Shown one piece after another: positions 23,475-25,719 of a stretch of 25,719 nt of DNA. This DNA comes from Clostridiales bacterium. Its GTDB lineage: Bacteria > Bacillota > Clostridia > Christensenellales > Aristaeellaceae. A program made the translations under genes and the position numbers. Within the stretch, counting starts at the first letter, position 1. Every line of letters starts with the position of its first letter. The notes beneath the pieces were generated by a model that was not told where the DNA came from, did no database searches, and saw only the letters and a program-made list of their open reading frames with translations. The stretch covers positions 1-25,719 of the forward strand of contig SFOF01000008.1 in the NCBI GenBank assembly GCA_004552515.1, read 5' to 3'.

Positions 23475-24008
23475 TTAGAGCGCCGTCCCTTTCTTCGGAA
23501 TGAAAAAGCGGCTCATATCGGCACCCTCCAGCTCGAGCAGTCTGACCTTTTTGTCAATGCCGCCCGCATAGCCCGTCAGGCTGCCGTTTGAGCCGACGAC
23601 GCGGTGGCAGGGAATGATGAGGGAAATCTCGTTGTGCCCCACGGCGCCGCCCACGGCCTGAGCCGACATACGCTCAAGGCCTTCCTCAGCCGCCAGCCGC
23701 CGCGCCAGCGCGCCGTAGGGGATCGTCTCGCCGTAGGGAATCTCCAACAACAGCCGCCAGACGGCCTGCCGGAAGGGCGAGCCGATGGGATGCAGCGGCG
23801 GCGTGAAATCTGGCTTTCTGCCGCTGAAATAGCCGTCCAGCCAGCGGCGGGCTTCGGCCAGTACGGGCGTGTCCTGCTCGGTCGTTTCACCGGGCAGCAC
23901 GGCGGCAAAGTATTTCTGACCCTCGAACCAGAGTCCGGTCAGGCCCAGATCGTCCGCCGAAAGGAGGATGCCGCCCAGCGGCGAAGCGTAATGCTGAATA
24001 TACGTCAT
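23475..24008 (-). CDS. ogt: Methylated-DNA-[protein]-cysteine S-methyltransferase
   Basis: The 177-residue protein has the suicide active site IIPCHRVV with Cys134, preceded by the DNA-binding helix-turn-helix region (FRQAVWRLLLEIPYGETIPYG, about residues 79-99) and followed by LTGYAGGIDKK. It removes O6-alkyl groups from guanine by transfer to Cys134. The length and the N-terminal ribonuclease-like domain fit Ogt/MGMT. GAGG lies about 7 bases before the ATG. It has its own promoter, divergent from the rpsF operon, and is followed by a coupled methyltransferase gene. Confidence 0.95.
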   Translation of the reverse strand: MTYIQHYASPLGGILLSADDLGLTGLWFEGQKYFAAVLPGETTEQDTPVLAEARRWLDGYFSGRKPDFTPPLHPIGSPFRQAVWRLLLEIPYGETIPYGALARRLAAEEGLERMSAQAVGGAVGHNEISLIIPCHRVVGSNGSLTGYAGGIDKKVRLLELEGADMSRFFIPKKGTAL

Positions 24009-24042
24009 GGATGAACCTCGCTAAACGGAAATTTCTAATCCC

Positions 24043-24072
24043 ATTATACCGCGGCGGCAGCGGAATTTCCAA
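24043..24072 (-). promoter_or_regulatory. Sigma-A promoter of ogt
   Basis: On the minus strand TTGGAA, 18 bases, TATAAT, about 35 bases upstream of the start codon. It is flanked by the inverted repeat GGAAATT (24027-24033) and AATTTCC (24064-24070). Confidence 0.7.
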
Positions 24073-24095
24073 CCCCAAAATAACGAAGGAACAAA

Positions 24096-24130
24096 CGTTA
24101 ATAGTGTGTAAATCCCTTGAAATATTAACG
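24096..24130. repeat. Inverted repeat spanning the rpsF -35 region
   Basis: CGTTAATA (24096-24103) and TATTAACG (24123-24130) are exact inverted copies separated by 19 bases. The right arm starts immediately after the -35 hexamer of the rpsF promoter, and the whole element lies between the divergent ogt and rpsF promoters. It could be an operator for a dimeric regulator. Confidence 0.6.
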
Positions 24131-24145
24131 CGGAGCTGGTATACT
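24117..24145 (+). promoter_or_regulatory. Sigma-A promoter of the rpsF-ssb-rpsR operon
   Basis: TTGAAA at 24117-24122, 17 bases, TATACT at 24140-24145, with TGG as an extended -10. Transcription should start near 24152. Confidence 0.85.
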
Positions 24146-24160
24146 TCATTATTAGCGCAT

Positions 24161-24206
24161 CCTTGCCCTGACAAACCGATCAGGGCCGCTTAAGTCCATA
24201 AGGAGG
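24161..24206 (+). promoter_or_regulatory. rpsF leader hairpin, candidate S6:S18-binding element
   Basis: GCCCTGA (24165-24171) pairs with TCAGGGC (24180-24186), loop CAAACCGA. CCG occurs in the loop and directly 3' of the stem, as expected for the autoregulatory S6:S18 motif that mimics 16S rRNA. CCTT (24161-24164) could also pair with AAGG of the ribosome binding site (24200-24203). Assignment to the motif is inference. Confidence 0.45.
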
Positions 24207-24215
24207 TGAAAAGCA

Positions 24216-24623
24216 ATGAATCAATACGAAGTCATGTATGTCATCGACACCGCTCTGGAGGAGCAGGCTCGCACCGATCTGATCAATCGCTTTTCGGGTC
24301 TGGTAGAGGCCAACGGCGGTCAGGTTGACCGCGTCGATGAGTGGGGAAAGCGCCGTCTGGCCTACGCCATCAACTACAAGACGGAAGGCTACTATGTGCT
24401 GATGTACATCGCCGCCCCCGCCGCGCTGCCCCGTGAGCTGGAGCGCAACTTCCAGATCAACGAGTCCGTTCTCCGTTACATGGTGATCCGCTTCGAGGGC
24501 GCTCTGCCGCCCAAGCGCGAGCCGCTCAAGCCCTACGCGCCCCATGCGGCCGCCGAAGCCCCCGTTGAGGCTCCCGCCGCTCAGGAAGAAGCCCCCGCGG
24601 CCGAAGCGTCCGAGCAGGAGTAA
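24216..24623 (+). CDS. rpsF: 30S ribosomal protein S6
   Basis: The 135-residue product begins MNQYEVMYVIDTALEEQ and contains the S6 signatures GGQVDRVDEWGKRRLAYAI and ESVLRYMVIR. The ferredoxin-like fold covers about residues 1-95. Residues 105-135 form an Ala/Glu/Pro-rich acidic tail, longer than in many S6 proteins. S6 binds the 30S platform as a heterodimer with S18, encoded two genes downstream. AAGGAGG lies 9 bases before the ATG. It is the first gene of the conserved rpsF-ssb-rpsR operon and has a leader hairpin that may serve feedback control by S6:S18. Confidence 0.98.
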   Translation: MNQYEVMYVIDTALEEQARTDLINRFSGLVEANGGQVDRVDEWGKRRLAYAINYKTEGYYVLMYIAAPAALPRELERNFQINESVLRYMVIRFEGALPPKREPLKPYAPHAAAEAPVEAPAAQEEAPAAEASEQE

Positions 24624-24656
24624 TGCCGCTGCTTCAAGGGAAGATAAGGTGAGAGT

Positions 24657-25088
24657 ATGAATAAGGTTATATTGATCGGCAACCTGGCGTCTGATCCCGA
24701 GCTGCGCAGGACGCAGTCCGATATTCCGGTCTGCACCTTCCGCATCGCTGTTCAGCGCCGATTTGCAAATCAGCAGGGCGTGCGCGAGGCCGACTTCATT
24801 CCGATTGTCGTCTGGCGCCAGACCGCTGAGCTGTGCGCGCGATTCCTGACGAAGGGCCGCAAGTGCGCCGTCGTCGGGCAGCTTCAGACCCGTTCCTATG
24901 ATGCGCAGGACGGTACGAAGCGCTATGTCACCGAGGTTGTGGCCGATGAGGTCGAGTTCCTCGGCGGGCCGCAGAACAGTTCCAATTCGTATAATCCCGG
25001 CGACGTTCCGCCGCCGCCTGAACCGTCTTCTTCCTATACGAGCAATACCGGCTTTACCCAGGTTGACGACGACGAGCTGCCATTTTAA
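24657..25088 (+). CDS. ssb: Single-stranded DNA-binding protein
   Basis: The 143-residue protein has the OB-fold domain (about residues 1-104: MNKVILIGNLASDPELR, TFRIAVQRRF, FIPIVVWRQTAELCARFLTKG), a short flexible linker rich in Pro, Ser and Asn, and the acidic tip DDDELPF that docks replication and repair proteins. It forms tetramers on single-stranded DNA. It sits between rpsF and rpsR with 33 bases on each side and is cotranscribed with them, as is usual in Firmicutes. The linker is short, and the protein is slightly smaller than Bacillus SsbA. Confidence 0.98.
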   Translation: MNKVILIGNLASDPELRRTQSDIPVCTFRIAVQRRFANQQGVREADFIPIVVWRQTAELCARFLTKGRKCAVVGQLQTRSYDAQDGTKRYVTEVVADEVEFLGGPQNSSNSYNPGDVPPPPEPSSSYTSNTGFTQVDDDELPF

Positions 25089-25121
25089 GGTATTCACCAT
25101 TCAGTAAAGGAGGAGACTACA

Positions 25122-25376
25122 ATGTCTGAAGATAGAGGCGATCGTATGCGCCGTCCGCGCGGCCGCAAGCAGCGCCGCAAGGTCTGCACGTTCTGCGTTG
25201 ACAAGATTCAGCATATCGACTACAAGGATGTGCTGCGTCTGCGCCGTTTCACCAATGAGCGCGGCAAGATCCTGCCCCGCCGTATGTCCGGCACCTGCGC
25301 CAAGCATCAGCGCCAGCTCTCTGTAGCTATCAAGCGCGCGCGTGCAATAGCGCTGCTGCCCTACACCGCGGACTAA
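25122..25376 (+). CDS. rpsR: 30S ribosomal protein S18
   Basis: The 84-residue protein matches S18 throughout: KVCTFCVDKIQHIDYKDVLRL, FTNERGKILPRRMSGTCAKH and the C-terminal QLSVAIKRARAIALLPY. The cysteines of CTFC plus a further CAKH element suggest a zinc-type S18. It partners S6 on the 30S platform. AAAGGAGG precedes the ATG. It is the last gene of the rpsF-ssb-rpsR operon and is followed by a strong terminator. Confidence 0.98.
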   Translation: MSEDRGDRMRRPRGRKQRRKVCTFCVDKIQHIDYKDVLRLRRFTNERGKILPRRMSGTCAKHQRQLSVAIKRARAIALLPYTAD

Positions 25377-25395
25377 GCTTAACGCTTATATGCGA

Positions 25396-25435
25396 AGCGC
25401 CGTTGTTCGGATGATACCGGATGGCGGTGCTTTTT
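25396..25435 (+). terminator. Intrinsic terminator of the rpsF-ssb-rpsR operon
   Basis: A 15-bp stem with several G-T wobbles (25396-25410 with 25417-25431, loop ATGATA) runs into TTTTT. It begins 19 bases after the rpsR stop codon. Confidence 0.85.
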
Positions 25436-25583
25436 GTGTGCCTCGTTTCGATTTGCCAGGCAATGCCTTTTTCACCCGCATAAAGCGGGCATGATTTATA
25501 TCATGGATGTATAAGCTGCTCCATGCATTTTGCAGGTCAGCTTAAATAATGCCGCGTTTTCCGTGAAGAAGCTGTTATTTCGC

Positions 25584-25613
25584 TTGACATTGGGGCTCGA
25601 ACAAAGCTATTAT
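25584..25613 (+). promoter_or_regulatory. Sigma-A promoter of the partial glycosyltransferase gene
   Basis: TTGACA at 25584-25589, 18 bases, TATTAT at 25608-25613. The leader is about 55 bases. Upstream, 25436-25583 contains a small palindrome CATGAT-TTAT-ATCATG (25490-25505) but no gene. Confidence 0.75.
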
Positions 25614-25674
25614 TACACTGATATAGGATGCTACTCGCGTCCGCAGTGATTTTCATATCTGGAAGAGGGGTCAT

Positions 25675-25719
25675 ATGGAGTACGTAGTGCTTATCCCCGC
25701 ATATAAGCCGGACATGCGC
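25675..25719 (+). CDS. Glycosyltransferase family 2 (partial, N-terminus only)
   Basis: Only 15 codons are inside the window, ending at its edge: MEYVVLIPAYKPDMR. The pattern VLIPAYKPD is typical of the start of GT-A fold family 2 glycosyltransferases, including those fused to a GtrA-like membrane domain in Clostridia. GAAGAGGGG about 5 bases upstream is the ribosome binding site, and a good promoter precedes it. Full length and any fusion cannot be seen. Confidence 0.7.
   Translation, partial: MEYVVLIPAYKPDMR

Overview
The window looks like a piece of a high-GC Clostridia (Firmicutes/Bacillota) chromosome. The evidence is a complete SpoIIID gene (so an endospore-forming lineage), strong AGGAGG-type ribosome binding sites, consensus sigma-A promoters, families largely restricted to Clostridia (DUF6323, DUF6179, DUF5711), and the gene order rpsF-ssb-rpsR. 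An uncultured gut-type Clostridia is a reasonable guess, but genus cannot be read from the sequence. No insertion sequence, phage gene, CRISPR array or rRNA was seen.

Layout. (1) 65-2533, minus: a metallophosphoesterase and a GH39-like glycosidase in one operon. (2) 2730-4243, plus: a MATE exporter behind a near-consensus promoter and a leader hairpin that looks like a terminator. (3) 4404-7172: a CPA2-type cation/proton antiporter divergent from a LysR regulator. (4) 7185-9890, plus: a TetR regulator with a palindromic operator on its own -10 box, then DUF6323 and DUF6179 proteins. (5) 10024-10751: a parS-like site, tRNA-Arg(CCT) and spoIIID. (6) 11040-15326, plus: glycogen phosphorylase and a GH13 enzyme, translationally coupled and closed by a strong terminator. 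(7) 15554-17570, minus: a CvpA-family membrane protein and a DUF5711 protein. (8) 17521-22483, plus: a membrane-anchored metallophosphoesterase with an altered active site, a PflX-like radical SAM protein, WalJ, a CPBP protease and RlmH. A perfect parS site lies just before this block. (9) 22803-24072, minus: ogt plus a SAM methyltransferase. (10) 24096-25435, plus: rpsF-ssb-rpsR with its own promoter, inverted repeat, leader hairpin and terminator. (11) 25584 to the end: promoter and first 15 codons of a probable glycosyltransferase.

How it fits together. walJ, rlmH, rpsF-ssb-rpsR and a perfect 16-bp parS match are all classically near the replication origin in Firmicutes, so the window is most likely origin-proximal, although no DnaA-box cluster or dnaA/parB gene is present. 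The glgP-GH13 pair forms a glycogen/maltodextrin breakdown unit. The least understood parts are the TetR-DUF6323-DUF6179 operon, the CvpA-DUF5711 pair and the degenerate metallophosphoesterase. Several non-coding elements deserve attention: two parS-type sites, a promoter pair sharing one palindromic -10 element, an inverted repeat at the rpsF promoter, and the MATE leader hairpin.
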